A DNA stretch of 64,000 nucleotides, taken from positions 62,001 to 126,000 of the forward strand of contig NZ_BMVV01000002.1 in the NCBI RefSeq assembly GCF_014650895.1, read 5' to 3'. This DNA comes from Streptomyces omiyaensis. GTDB lineage: Bacteria > Actinomycetota > Actinomycetes > Streptomycetales > Streptomycetaceae. Shown piece after piece: positions 35,853-45,692 of the stretch; the stretch's first letter is position 1, and each line of letters begins with the position of its first letter. The translations under genes were made by a program, and so were the position numbers. The notes beneath the pieces were generated by a model. The model was not told the DNA's origin. It saw nothing but the letters and a program-made list of their open reading frames with translations, and did not search any database.

Positions 35853-36107
35853 AGAGTGAACACCTTGCCGTCTTGAATCCTTTTTGCCCTGATTTTTTTG
35901 TGGCGTGCGCCACACATAACTCCGTCGATCACCCCCCGCACCGTGATAAATCTTCACGACCACTCGGGCACGCCACCCCTGTTCCCGAGGGCGCTTCGGC
36001 CGGCTGACCGCCGGTGGCACTCCATCCACATCCGGGGGGATCAGGACCTGATCCGCGGCAGACGCACTCGCAGTCGCGCGGATCAGCATGGAGAAAGGCG
36101 CACCACC

Positions 36108-37544
36108 ATGACCTCAGTGCGGGTCGACAAGCAGCACGACGGCAATGAGGCCGCGGACTCCGCCTCGGGCGAGGGTTACCACCGGGCACTCGGCGCCCGC
36201 CAGATCCAGATGATCGCGATCGGCGGAGCCATCGGCACCGGCCTCTTCCTCGGAGCGGGCAAGGGCATCTCCAAGGCGGGCCCCAGCCTGATCCTCGCGT
36301 ACGCCCTCGCGGGCCTCGTCATCTTCTTCATCATGCGGGCGCTCGGCGAGCTCCTCATGTACCGCCCCGTCTCCGGTTCCTTCTCGGAGTACGCGCGCGA
36401 GTTCGTCGGCCCCTTCGCGGGCTTCGTGACCGGCTGGACGTACTGGCTCTTCTGGGTCGTCACCGGCATCACCGAGGTCACCGCCGCGGCCACCTACATG
36501 ACGTACTGGTGGGACATCCCGCAGTGGATCTCCGCCCTCGTCTTCACCGTGATCCTCTACGGCGCCAACCTGATCTCCGTGAAGCTCTTCGGCGAGCTGG
36601 AGTTCTGGTTCTCCATGGTCAAGGTCACCGCCATCGTCGGCATGATCCTGATCTGCGCCGGCATCCTCACGATCGGCTTCTCCGACGCGGGCGACACCGC
36701 CTCGATCACCCACCTGTGGGACCTCGGCGGCTTCTTCGCCGGCGAGCACGGCATCGGCTCCACCCTCATGACCCTCCAGATGGTCATGTTCGCCTTCCTC
36801 GCGGTCGAGCTGGTCGGCGTCACCGCCGGCGAGTCGAAGGACCCGAAGACCGTCCTGCCCAAGGCCATCAACACCGTGCCGTGGCGGATCGCCGTCTTCT
36901 ACGTCGGCGCGCTGATCATGATCCTGTCGGTCGTCCCGTGGACCCACTTCCAGCCGGGCGTCTCCCCGTTCGTCGCCGCCTTCGAGGAGATGGGCCTCAG
37001 CGTCGGCGCCGCCATCGTCAACTTCGTCGTCCTGACGGCCGCGCTCTCCTCCTGCAACTCGGGCATGTACTCCACCGGCCGCATGCTGCGCGACCTCGCG
37101 CTCAACGGCCAGGGCCCGGCCGTCTTCACCCGGCTGACGAAGAACGGCACCCCGCTGGTCGGCACCACCTTCTCGGCCGCGCTGATGATGGTCGGCGTCT
37201 GGATCAACTACCAGTGGCCGGGCGACGCCTTCAACTACGTCGTCTCCTTCGCCACCATCTCCGGCATGTGGGCCTGGATCATGATCCTCGTCTGCCAGAT
37301 CCGCTACCGCCTCAAGGCCGACCGCGGCGAGCTGCCCCAGTCCTCCTTCAAGGCCCCCGGCGGCATCTGGGCCAGCGTCTTCGCCCTCGCCTTCATCGGC
37401 CTGGTCGTGGTGACCATGGGCATGGACGCGGGCAACCGCGTCGCCCTCTACGGCGCCCCCGTCTGGGGCCTGCTCCTCGCCGTCTCCTACCTGGTCCTCA
37501 AGGCCCGCAACCCCGAGGGCGCCGCCTTCGCCAAGCGGTCGTAA
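36108..37544 (+). CDS. Amino-acid permease (APC superfamily, AAT family)
   Basis: 478-aa secondary transporter with 12 predicted helices. The first helix carries the family signature IGGAIGTGLFLGAGKGISKAGP. GFVTGWTYWLFWVVTGITEVTA and ESKDPKTVLPKAINTVPWRI are typical of the GabP/AnsP/aromatic amino-acid group. ATG at 36108 follows GAGAAAGG; an in-frame upstream extension is unlikely. The substrate cannot be told. Ends before a hairpin. Confidence 0.9.
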   Translation: MTSVRVDKQHDGNEAADSASGEGYHRALGARQIQMIAIGGAIGTGLFLGAGKGISKAGPSLILAYALAGLVIFFIMRALGELLMYRPVSGSFSEYAREFVGPFAGFVTGWTYWLFWVVTGITEVTAAATYMTYWWDIPQWISALVFTVILYGANLISVKLFGELEFWFSMVKVTAIVGMILICAGILTIGFSDAGDTASITHLWDLGGFFAGEHGIGSTLMTLQMVMFAFLAVELVGVTAGESKDPKTVLPKAINTVPWRIAVFYVGALIMILSVVPWTHFQPGVSPFVAAFEEMGLSVGAAIVNFVVLTAALSSCNSGMYSTGRMLRDLALNGQGPAVFTRLTKNGTPLVGTTFSAALMMVGVWINYQWPGDAFNYVVSFATISGMWAWIMILVCQIRYRLKADRGELPQSSFKAPGGIWASVFALAFIGLVVVTMGMDAGNRVALYGAPVWGLLLAVSYLVLKARNPEGAAFAKRS

Positions 37545-37564
37545 CAAGGGTCGCGTCCAGCATC

Positions 37565-37603
37565 CGGGCCGTTCCGTACCACTCCTCGGTACGGGACGGC
37601 CCG
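37565..37603 (+). terminator. Terminator between permease and mec
   Basis: 16-bp stem (37565-37580 with 37588-37603, one wobble) and a 7-nt loop, 20 bp after the permease stop. Confidence 0.75.
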
Positions 37604-37621
37604 TCTGCTTATCCTGTCGGC

Positions 37622-38047
37622 ATGCTGACCATCACCCGGGCCCTGTACGACCGGATCGTGGAACACGCCCGCGCGGACCACCCCGACGAGGCCTGCGGCG
37701 TCGTCGCGGGACCGGTCGGCACGGGCCGCCCCGAGCGGTTCATCCCCATGCTCAACGCCGCCCGCTCGCCCACCTTCTACGAGTTCGACTCCGCCGACCT
37801 CCTCAAGCTCTACCGCGAGATGGACGACCGGGACGAGGAGCCCGTGATCATCTACCACTCGCACACGGCGACCGAGGCGTACCCGTCCCGCACCGACATC
37901 ACCTACGCCAACGAGCCCGGCGCCCACTACGTGCTCGTCTCCACGGCCGACACCGACGGCGCCGGCGACTTCCAGTTCCGCTCCTACACGATCGTCGAGG
38001 GCGTCGTGACGGAGGAGGACGTGAAGGTCGTCGAGGAGTACGCGTAA
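37622..38047 (+). CDS. mec: JAMM/Mov34 metalloprotease of the CysO pathway (Mec+)
   Basis: 141-aa zinc protease. JAMM residues: Glu in DEACGVV, HSH in IIYHSHTAT, then SRTD, giving E-HxH-x7-S-x2-D. In Mycobacterium tuberculosis Mec releases cysteine from the CysO-Cys adduct made by CysM. In most relatives the gene sits directly with cysO-cysM. Here 3.3 kb of B12-uptake genes separates them. Because CysO in this window ends GGMV, this protease may also trim the last two residues. Confidence 0.88.
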   Translation: MLTITRALYDRIVEHARADHPDEACGVVAGPVGTGRPERFIPMLNAARSPTFYEFDSADLLKLYREMDDRDEEPVIIYHSHTATEAYPSRTDITYANEPGAHYVLVSTADTDGAGDFQFRSYTIVEGVVTEEDVKVVEEYA

Positions 38048-38088
38048 CCGCGCCCGTCCGTACCAGTAGTCTGTGCGCGACCTTTCAG

Positions 38089-38186
38089 GGCGGCAGGACC
38101 CAGGAAGCCGGTGACGAATCCGGCGCGGTCCCGCCACTGTGACCGGCCCCCTCCCGGGGCCGCCAGCCAGGAACTGACCTGCCGCC
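38089..38186 (+). ncRNA. Cobalamin riboswitch
   Basis: B12-box sequence CGGTCCCGCCACTGTGA (38126-38142) is preceded by AAGCCGGTGACGAATCCGG and followed by GCCAGCCAGGAACTGACC. The closing helix P1 pairs GGCGGCAGG (38089-38097) with CCTGCCGCC (38178-38186). The ribosome binding site of the next gene follows. It should repress the transporter when adenosylcobalamin or another cobalamin is abundant. Confidence 0.93.
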
Positions 38187-38236
38187 TTCTCACCACCGAT
38201 CGGGGACGTGGAAATCCCCGGAGGAGGCCCTCCGCC

Positions 38237-39214
38237 ATGACCCGGCGCCACCGGCTGCCGCTCGCCGCCGCCCTGCTGCCCCTGCTCGCCGCCTGCACCG
38301 CCGCCCCCGCGAGCGGCCCCGACGCCGCGAAGCCCGCCCCCGGCTTCCCGTACACCGTCACCAACTGCGGCGAGACCACCACCTTCCGGGCCCCGCCGAA
38401 GCGCGCGGTCACCATGAACCAGCACGTCACCGAGATCCTCCTCGCCCTCGGCCTGGAGAAGTCCCTCGCCGGCACCGCCTACCTCGACGACGCGATCCTC
38501 CCCGCCTACCGGAAGGCGTACGACTCCGTCCCCGTGCTGTCGAAGGAGTACCCCTCCAAGGAGGCGCTGCTCGCCGCGAACCCCGACTTCGTCTACGGCG
38601 GCTACGCCTCCGCCTTCGACGCCAAGGACGGCCGCGGCCGCGACGACCTGGCGAGGACCGGCATCGCCACCCGCCTCAACGCCGAGTCCTGCCCGGCCGG
38701 CACCCCCACCGTCGACGACCTCTACCGCGAGGTCACCGAGGTCGGCCGCACCTTCGGCGTCCCCGACCGGGCCGAGAAGTGGAACGAGGAGGCCCGCGCC
38801 ACCGTCGCCGCCACCGAGAAGCGCCTCGGCGGCCTCGACCCCGTCTCCGTCTTCGTCTACGACAGCGGCGACAAGACCGCCTTCACCGCCGGCGGCAAGG
38901 GCATCGGCAACGAGCTCATCGCCCGGGCCGGCGGCCGCAACGTCTTCGCCGACCTCCCCAAGGCCTTCGGCGACGCCACCTGGGAACAGGTCGTCGCCCG
39001 CAAGCCCGAGGTCATCGTCATCTACGACTACGGCTCCACCAGCGTCGAGCAGAAGAAGAAGCGCCTCCTCGACGACCCCGTCCTCCAGGACGTCCCCGCC
39101 GTCAGGAACCGGCGCTTCGCCGTCCTCCCGCTCTCCGACACCGTCCTCGGCGTCCGCGTCCCCGCCGCCGTCGACAAGCTCGCCGCCCAGCTCCACCCGG
39201 CCACCGGCCGATGA
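38237..39214 (+). CDS. btuF: Cobalamin ABC transporter substrate-binding lipoprotein
   Basis: 325-aa lipoprotein. Basic N-terminus and lipobox LLAAC (Cys ~20), then a type III periplasmic-binding fold (RAVTMNQHVTEILLALGL, AANPDFVYGGYAS, KGIGNELIARAGGRNVF). The corrinoid specificity is inferred from the riboswitch upstream and the BtuCD genes downstream. Iron-siderophore binding proteins look similar. ATG at 38237 overlaps nothing; the next gene starts within its stop (ATGA). Confidence 0.88.
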   Translation: MTRRHRLPLAAALLPLLAACTAAPASGPDAAKPAPGFPYTVTNCGETTTFRAPPKRAVTMNQHVTEILLALGLEKSLAGTAYLDDAILPAYRKAYDSVPVLSKEYPSKEALLAANPDFVYGGYASAFDAKDGRGRDDLARTGIATRLNAESCPAGTPTVDDLYREVTEVGRTFGVPDRAEKWNEEARATVAATEKRLGGLDPVSVFVYDSGDKTAFTAGGKGIGNELIARAGGRNVFADLPKAFGDATWEQVVARKPEVIVIYDYGSTSVEQKKKRLLDDPVLQDVPAVRNRRFAVLPLSDTVLGVRVPAAVDKLAAQLHPATGR

Positions 39215-40278
39215 CCGCCGTCGCCGCCGCCCCGGCCCCCGCCCGCCCGGCGGCGGCGACGCCCGGCCGGGGCCGCTTCGCCCTCGTCGCCGCCGGGCTG
39301 CTCGCCGCCCTCGCCGCCGCCGTGCTCGGCTCCCTCGCGCTCGGCTCCGTACGGATCCCGCCCGGCCAGGTGCTCGACGCCCTCACCGGGCGCGCCGCCC
39401 CCTCCCCGTACCGCACCATCGTGCTCGACGTCCGGCTGCCCCGGGTGATCCTCGGGATCGTCGTCGGCGCCGGGCTCGCGGTCGTCGGAACCGTCCTCCA
39501 GGCCCTCGTGCGCAACCGGCTCGCCGACCCCTTCCTCCTCGGGATCTCCTCCGGGGCGTCCGCCGGCGCCGTCCTCGTCCTGGTCCTCGGCATCGGCGGC
39601 GGACTCACCACCACCCTCGCCCTGCCCGCCGGCGCCTTCGCCGGCTCCCTCGCCGCGCTCGTCCTCGTCTACGCGCTGGCCCGCCGGGGTTCCACCATGA
39701 CCGGCCCCCGGCTCGTCCTCGCGGGCGTCGCCGTCTCGTACGTCCTCACCGCCCTCACCACCCTCGTCCTGGTCTCCGCCGGCCGCCCCGAGCACTTCCA
39801 GGAAGCCCTCTACTGGTCCTTCGGCGGCCTCGGCTCCGCCCGCTGGGACACCCTCCTGATGCCCACCGCCGTCCTGGTCCTCGGCACCGGCGTCCTGCTC
39901 GCCCTCGCCCGCCCGCTCGACCTGCTCCTCACCGGGGACGAGGGCGCCACCGTCCTCGGCCTCGACACCGCCCGCTTCCGCGCCGCCGTCTTCCTCCTCG
40001 CCTCCCTCGTCACCGCCGTGATGGTCGCCGCCAGCGGCGCCGTCGGCTTCGTCGGCCTGATGGTGCCGCACGCCGCCCGCCTCGCCGTCGGAGCCCCGCA
40101 CCGCCGGCTGCTGCCCGTCGCCGCGCTCGGCGGCGCCCTCGCCCTCGTCGTCGCCGACCTCGGCGCCCGTACCGTCGCAGCCCCCCAGGACATCCCCGTC
40201 GGCGTCCTCACCGCCCTCACCGGCGGCCCCTTCTTCCTCTGGCTGATGCGCCGCCGTCCCGAAGGAGCCGCCCTGTGA
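39211..40278 (+). CDS. btuC: Cobalamin ABC transporter permease (FecCD family)
   Basis: 355-aa permease with about ten helices. FecCD signatures are VRLPRVILGIVVGAGLAVVG, RNRLADPFLLGISSGASAGA and GAVGFVGLMVPHAARLAVG. ATGA overlap with btuF and GTGA overlap with btuD. Vitamin B12 uptake assigned from the riboswitch. Confidence 0.9.
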   Translation: MTAVAAAPAPARPAAATPGRGRFALVAAGLLAALAAAVLGSLALGSVRIPPGQVLDALTGRAAPSPYRTIVLDVRLPRVILGIVVGAGLAVVGTVLQALVRNRLADPFLLGISSGASAGAVLVLVLGIGGGLTTTLALPAGAFAGSLAALVLVYALARRGSTMTGPRLVLAGVAVSYVLTALTTLVLVSAGRPEHFQEALYWSFGGLGSARWDTLLMPTAVLVLGTGVLLALARPLDLLLTGDEGATVLGLDTARFRAAVFLLASLVTAVMVAASGAVGFVGLMVPHAARLAVGAPHRRLLPVAALGGALALVVADLGARTVAAPQDIPVGVLTALTGGPFFLWLMRRRPEGAAL

Positions 40279-41060
40279 CCGGACTGCGCATCGAGGGACT
40301 GTCGTACGAGCACCGGCTCCGCGACGCCCACCTCACCGCCCGCCCCGGCGAGACCGTCGGCCTCATCGGCCCCAACGGCAGCGGCAAGACCACCCTCCTG
40401 CGCTGCGTCTACGGCACCCTCGCCCCCACCGCCGGCCGCGCCCTGCTCGACGGCGCCGACCTGCGCGCCCTCGGCCCCAAGGCCCGCGCCCGCCGGGTCG
40501 CCACCGTCCCCCAGGACTCCGCCGTCGACTTCGAGCTCACCGTCCGCGAACTCGTCGCCCTCGGCCGCTCCCCCCACAAGCGCTTCTGGGAGGGCGACAC
40601 CGCCGCCGACCGGGACCGCGCCGACGCCGCCCTCGCCCGGGTCGGCCTCGCGGACCTCGCCGACCGCCCGTACCCCACCCTCTCCGGCGGCGAACGCCAG
40701 CGCGCCCTCGTCGCCCGCGCCCTCGTCCAGGAACCCGAACTCCTCGTCCTCGACGAGCCCACGAACCACCTGGACATCCGCCACCAGATCGACGTCCTCG
40801 GCCTGGTCCGCACCCTGGGCACCACCACCCTCCTGGCGATCCACGACCTCAACCTGGCCGCCGCCCACTGCGACCGGCTCTACGTCCTCGAATCGGGCCG
40901 GGTGGTCACCGGCGGCACCCCCGCCGAGGTCCTCACCCCGGAACTCCTCGCGGCCGTCTACGGGGTGGAGGCGGACGTCGTCCCGCACCCCAGGACGGGC
41001 ACACCGACCGTCCTCTACCTGCCCAGTCCGCCAGGCGATCAGAAAACATCCAGCATCTGA
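40275..41060 (+). CDS. btuD: Cobalamin ABC transporter ATPase
   Basis: 261-aa ATPase. Walker A GPNGSGKTTLL, signature LSGGERQRAL, Walker B LLVLDEPTNHLD, then the switch His in LLAIHDLNLAA. Last gene of the coupled three-gene operon. Energises uptake of cobalamin by the FecCD permease. Confidence 0.92.
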   Translation: MTGLRIEGLSYEHRLRDAHLTARPGETVGLIGPNGSGKTTLLRCVYGTLAPTAGRALLDGADLRALGPKARARRVATVPQDSAVDFELTVRELVALGRSPHKRFWEGDTAADRDRADAALARVGLADLADRPYPTLSGGERQRALVARALVQEPELLVLDEPTNHLDIRHQIDVLGLVRTLGTTTLLAIHDLNLAAAHCDRLYVLESGRVVTGGTPAEVLTPELLAAVYGVEADVVPHPRTGTPTVLYLPSPPGDQKTSSI

Positions 41061-41104
41061 GATCACATTCCGGAACCCGGACCGGGAATCGATACGATGA
41101 CCGC

Positions 41105-41221
41105 ATGGTTTCCCACGACGTGAGCGAAGAGACGCCAGGCACCCTGCTGCTTGTGGCGCGCCTGCACGTCGACCTGTGCCGCCTCGCCAGCGCGATCTGT
41201 CCGTCCCGCGCCGCGCTCTGA
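41105..41221 (+). CDS. Cysteine-responsive leader peptide upstream of cysO-cysM
   Basis: 38-codon reading frame. The C-terminal half RLHVDLCRLASAICPSR has the conserved HVDLCRxxSAxC pattern of actinobacterial leader peptides that precede cysteine and sulfur-assimilation genes. It contains two Cys codons, so low charged tRNA-Cys would stall the ribosome and change downstream expression. It starts 12 bp after a TACGAT-like -10 box and ends 94 bp before cysO. The assignment rests on the motif and on the sulfur genes that follow. Confidence 0.8.
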   Translation: MVSHDVSEETPGTLLLVARLHVDLCRLASAICPSRAAL

Positions 41222-42550
<1,329 letters not shown>

Positions 42551-42601
42551 CCCCCGCCGCGGACGCGACGGAACGGCCCCTCCGGGCCCGCCCCCGCCCC
42601 G

Positions 42602-43081
42602 CTACCGCGCGAGGTGGCGGACCTGGTCCCACAGGACCGGGTCCGCCTCGCCGACCCGCCGGCGGAACGCCCCGACCGGCACGTCCCGCAGCTCGTCCGT
42701 CTCCAGGAAGCTCGGCCGGCCCCGCGCGTCGCCCACCGAGCCCGGCGGCAGCGCGATCACCCCGGGCCGCTCGTCGTGGTACTTGCTGGTGATCTTCGCG
42801 ACCAGCACGCTCTCCCCGCGCACCGACAGCACCAGGCACGGCCGGTCCTTGGCACCGGGACCGTCCTCGAAGGGCACCTCCGCCCACCAGATCTCCCGGG
42901 CCCGCGGCACCCGCGCACCCGGCGCGCGGGCGGCGGGCCGCCCCGGCGGACGGGTGCGGACCGGCGGCCGGGCGCGCCCCGGAGCCGGACGGCGCGCCGC
43001 GCGCCGCCGCCCGCCGGCGACCGCCACCACCAGCGCGATCACCACGACCGCGACCAGCGCGGGCCACCACGACGTGTCCAT
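42602..43081 (-). CDS. Membrane-anchored PemK/MazF-like protein
   Basis: 159-aa protein. A single N-terminal helix (ALVAVVVIALVVAVAGG) and an Arg/Pro-rich linker precede a C-terminal ~95 residues with the PemK/MazF (CcdB-like) beta-barrel pattern: REIWWAEVPFEDGPGAKDRPCLVL, then VAKITSKYH and RPSFLETDEL. Such domains are usually endoribonuclease toxins, but membrane-anchored actinobacterial versions have no adjacent antitoxin and no proven activity. No antitoxin is seen here. ATG at 43081. Confidence 0.75.
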   Translation of the reverse strand: MDTSWWPALVAVVVIALVVAVAGGRRRAARRPAPGRARPPVRTRPPGRPAARAPGARVPRAREIWWAEVPFEDGPGAKDRPCLVLSVRGESVLVAKITSKYHDERPGVIALPPGSVGDARGRPSFLETDELRDVPVGAFRRRVGEADPVLWDQVRHLAR

Positions 43082-43287
43082 ACCCCATGACGTTACCGGC
43101 GCGGGCCGCACCGCGCCGCCGCGCCCCGCCGTCCATCCGAACCGGTGACAGAGCCCGTGAGTTGCCCCACAACGGGCCGCCACGAAGGAGCGACCGGCCC
43201 CCGTGCGCCTTACGCTCGTCTGACCGCACGGCCTCCCCCTCCCCTTTGCGTGCCTGACCGCACCCGTCCACGGAGGTTCACGCTCCT
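43082..43287. other. Divergent spacer between the PemK-like and MBL genes
   Basis: About 205 bp with no gene. Divergent promoters for both neighbours are expected. No repeat stands out. Confidence 0.4.
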
Positions 43288-44040
43288 ATGAAGCTCACCG
43301 TCGTCGGCTGCTCGGGGTCGTTCCCGTCCGCGGAATCGGCCTGTTCGAGCTACCTCGTCGAGGCCGACGGCTTCCGGCTGCTCCTCGACATGGGCAACGG
43401 CGCCCTGGGCGAGCTGCAGCGCCACATCGGCCTGTACGACCTGGACGCGATCTTCCTCAGCCATCTCCACGCGGACCACTGCATCGACATGTGCGGCTAC
43501 TTCGTCGCCCGCTACTACCGGCACGAGGGCGGCCGCTGCGACGCCCTCCCCGTGTACGCGCCCGAGGGCGCCGAGCAGCGCCTGACCACGGCGTACGCGG
43601 ACACCCCCTCGCCCAGCTCGATGAGCGAGGTCTTCGACTTCCGCACCCTGGGCTCGGGCACCTTCGAGCTCGGCCCCTTCACGGTCCGCACCGAGAAGGT
43701 GTGCCACCCGGTGGAGGCGTACGGCATCCGCGTCGAGCACGGCGGCCGCTCCCTCGCGTACTCCGGCGACACCGGCGTCTGCGCGGAGCTCGACGCGCTG
43801 GCCGACGGGGTCGACCTCTTCCTCTGCGAGGCCTCCTTCACCCACGGCAAGGAGGACATCCCGGAGCTCCACCTCAACGGGCGCGAGGCCGGGGCGGCGG
43901 CGGAGCGCGCCCGGGCGGGCCGCCTGGTCCTCACCCACATCCCCCCGTGGACGGACGGCGAGCGGAACCTCGCCGACGCGCGCGCGGTGTACGGGGGCCC
44001 GTCGGAGCTGGCGAGGGCGGGCGCGGTCTACGAGGTCTGA
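43288..44040 (+). CDS. Metallo-beta-lactamase-fold hydrolase
   Basis: 250-aa protein of the MBL fold, related to RNase Z/PhnP-like enzymes. It begins KLTVVGCSGSFPSAESACSS. Metal site SHLHADHCID, then ending YSGDTG and THIPPW with the further ligands. The substrate is unknown. It is convergent with nagE2 across an 18-bp-stem terminator. Confidence 0.88.
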   Translation: MKLTVVGCSGSFPSAESACSSYLVEADGFRLLLDMGNGALGELQRHIGLYDLDAIFLSHLHADHCIDMCGYFVARYYRHEGGRCDALPVYAPEGAEQRLTTAYADTPSPSSMSEVFDFRTLGSGTFELGPFTVRTEKVCHPVEAYGIRVEHGGRSLAYSGDTGVCAELDALADGVDLFLCEASFTHGKEDIPELHLNGREAGAAAERARAGRLVLTHIPPWTDGERNLADARAVYGGPSELARAGAVYEV

Positions 44041-44057
44041 GCGCCGGCGCGGACACG

Positions 44058-44096
44058 GGAAAGGCCCCGGAACCTTCGAGGTTCCGGGGCCTTTCC
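44058..44096. terminator. Bidirectional terminator, MBL gene and nagE2
   Basis: 18-bp perfect inverted repeat (44058-44075 with 44079-44096) with a 3-nt loop, between convergent stops. Confidence 0.88.
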
Positions 44097-44128
44097 GCGC
44101 ACGGGGCTTTCCGCGCGGGGGGCGGGAC

Positions 44129-45382
44129 TCACGCCTTGGTGAGGTCCTCGACCTCCTCCTCGGGCTCGCGGCCCGGGGTGGGGAGGTTGAACTTGGTGAT
44201 CGCGAAGCGGAAGACCACGTAGTAGATCGCCGCGAAGACGAGACCGATCGGGATGATCAGCCACGGCTTGGTCGCGAGGTTCCAGTTCAGCAGGTAGTCG
44301 ATGCCGCCGGCGGAGAAGGTGAAGCCGGCGTGGACGCCGAACGCCCAGGTGACGGCCATCGAGATGGCGGTCAGCACCGCGTGGATCGCGTAGAGCACCG
44401 GCGCGATGAACATGAAGGTGAACTCGATCGGCTCGGTGATGCCGGTGACGAAGGAGGTCAGCGCGAGCGAGACCATCATGCCGAGGACGGCCTTGCGGCG
44501 CTCCGGGCGGGCGGCGTGCGCGATGGCGATGGCGGCGGCCGGGAGGCCGAACATCATGATCGGGAAGAAGCCCGACATGAAGATTCCGGCGCTCGGGTCA
44601 CCGGCGAAGAAGCGGTTGAGGTCACCGTGGACGACCTCGCCGGCGGCGTTGGTGAAGTCACCGATCTGGAACCAGGAGACGGTGTTCACGAACTGGTGCA
44701 TGCCGACCGGGATCAGCGCGCGGTTGATGAGGCCGAAGAGGCCGGCACCGGCGGCGCCGAGGCCCGTCATCCACTCGCCGAAGCTGGAGATGCCGTTGCC
44801 GATGGGCTCCCAGACCAGGCCGAAGACGACGCCGACGAGGGTGCCGACGAAGGCCATGATGATCGGGACGAGGCGGCGGCCGTTGAAGAAGCCGAGCCAG
44901 TCGACCAGCTTGGTGCGGTGGTACTTCTGCCAGATGACCGCGGAGATCAGACCCATGAGGATGCCGCCGAGGACACCCGGGTTGTTGTACTTCGCGGCGA
45001 TGTCGGCGCCGGGCTGGATGACGGCCTCGGCGACCGGGAAGGCCTTCAGCACGTTGCTGTAGACCAGGAAGCCGACCAGGGCGGCCAGGGCGGTGGAGCC
45101 GTCCGCCTTCTTGGCGAAGCCGATGGCGACGCCGATGCAGAAGAGCAGGGGCAGGTTGTCGAAGACCGCGCCACCGGCGGTGGCGAAGACCGAGGCGACC
45201 TTGTCCCAGCCGAGCCCGTCCTTGCCGAAGACGTCGGGCTGGCCGAGACGGAGCAGAATACCCGCGGCCGGCAGTACGGCGATCGGCAGCTGCAGGCTGC
45301 GACCGACCTTCTGCAGGCCCTGGAACAGGCCGGATCCGCGCTTCTTCGCGGGAGCGGCGGCCTGGGCGGTGGCCGTACTCAT
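44129..45382 (-). CDS. nagE2: GlcNAc-specific PTS permease EIIC (NagE2)
   Basis: 417-aa EIIC membrane component of the N-acetylglucosamine phosphotransferase system. No IIA or IIB domain is fused. Features: GLQKVGRSLQLPIAVLPAAG at the start, GITEPIEFTFMF (the conserved GITEP active-site loop) and HRTKLVDWLGFFNGRRLVPI. ATG at 45382 follows GGAGGAAG. Position matches NagE2 of S. coelicolor (SCO2907), the main GlcNAc permease there, as I recall. Controlled by DasR through the dre sites upstream. Confidence 0.92.
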   Translation of the reverse strand: MSTATAQAAAPAKKRGSGLFQGLQKVGRSLQLPIAVLPAAGILLRLGQPDVFGKDGLGWDKVASVFATAGGAVFDNLPLLFCIGVAIGFAKKADGSTALAALVGFLVYSNVLKAFPVAEAVIQPGADIAAKYNNPGVLGGILMGLISAVIWQKYHRTKLVDWLGFFNGRRLVPIIMAFVGTLVGVVFGLVWEPIGNGISSFGEWMTGLGAAGAGLFGLINRALIPVGMHQFVNTVSWFQIGDFTNAAGEVVHGDLNRFFAGDPSAGIFMSGFFPIMMFGLPAAAIAIAHAARPERRKAVLGMMVSLALTSFVTGITEPIEFTFMFIAPVLYAIHAVLTAISMAVTWAFGVHAGFTFSAGGIDYLLNWNLATKPWLIIPIGLVFAAIYYVVFRFAITKFNLPTPGREPEEEVEDLTKA

Positions 45383-45453
45383 CAACTTCCTCCAGTAGGC
45401 AAGGCGCCGCCGAGGACAGTGGAAGGGGGTGACGGCGGCGTCTCGTGGAACGC

Positions 45454-45500
45454 GGTGGTCTGGACCGCGTGGTCTACACCAATGAGTGGTGTAGACCAGT
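45454..45500 (-). promoter_or_regulatory. DasR-binding (dre) sites upstream of nagE2
   Basis: Two good matches to the dre consensus A(C/G)TGGTCTAGACCA(G/C)T: CGTGGTCTACACCAAT (45468-45483) and AGTGGTGTAGACCAGT (45485-45500). A weaker one (GGTGGTCTGGACCGCG, 45454-45469) is partly overlapping. DasR is the GntR-type GlcNAc-responsive repressor of the nag and chitin regulon. Triplicate sites suggest tight repression. Confidence 0.85.
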
Positions 45501-45570
45501 TGTAGCACGTGAGACTTAGATAAGGAACCTTCGAATTTTTGGTGCGGGGGCATAGTGATGAAGGCGTGAC

Positions 45571-45603
45571 AAAAGGCCCCTGGACCAGGGGGTCCAGGGG
45601 CCT
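45571..45603 (-). terminator. Terminator of nagE1
   Basis: 13-bp stem (45574-45586 with 45591-45603) and a 4-nt loop; on the minus strand it is followed by a run of four T. Lies 89 bp past the nagE1 stop. It also separates the nagE2 promoter. Confidence 0.8.
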
Positions 45604-45692
45604 CGGGCGGATCCTGCGAAGGGGGCGAAAGCCCCGGAACGGTCAGGGTCCACCGGGTCGGTCACGCCGCCGGACGGCGCCGGCGGACCGCC

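Noticed and set aside
35890..35920. Terminator after DUF2017
   Set aside because: The T-run precedes rather than follows the palindrome GTGGCGTGCGCCAC on the plus strand, and the minus strand has no following T-run, so it does not fit a rho-independent terminator.
38048..38236. Upstream extension of btuF starting in the riboswitch
   Set aside because: The added residues come from the cobalamin riboswitch. The ATG at 38237 has a ribosome binding site and starts a standard lipoprotein signal.
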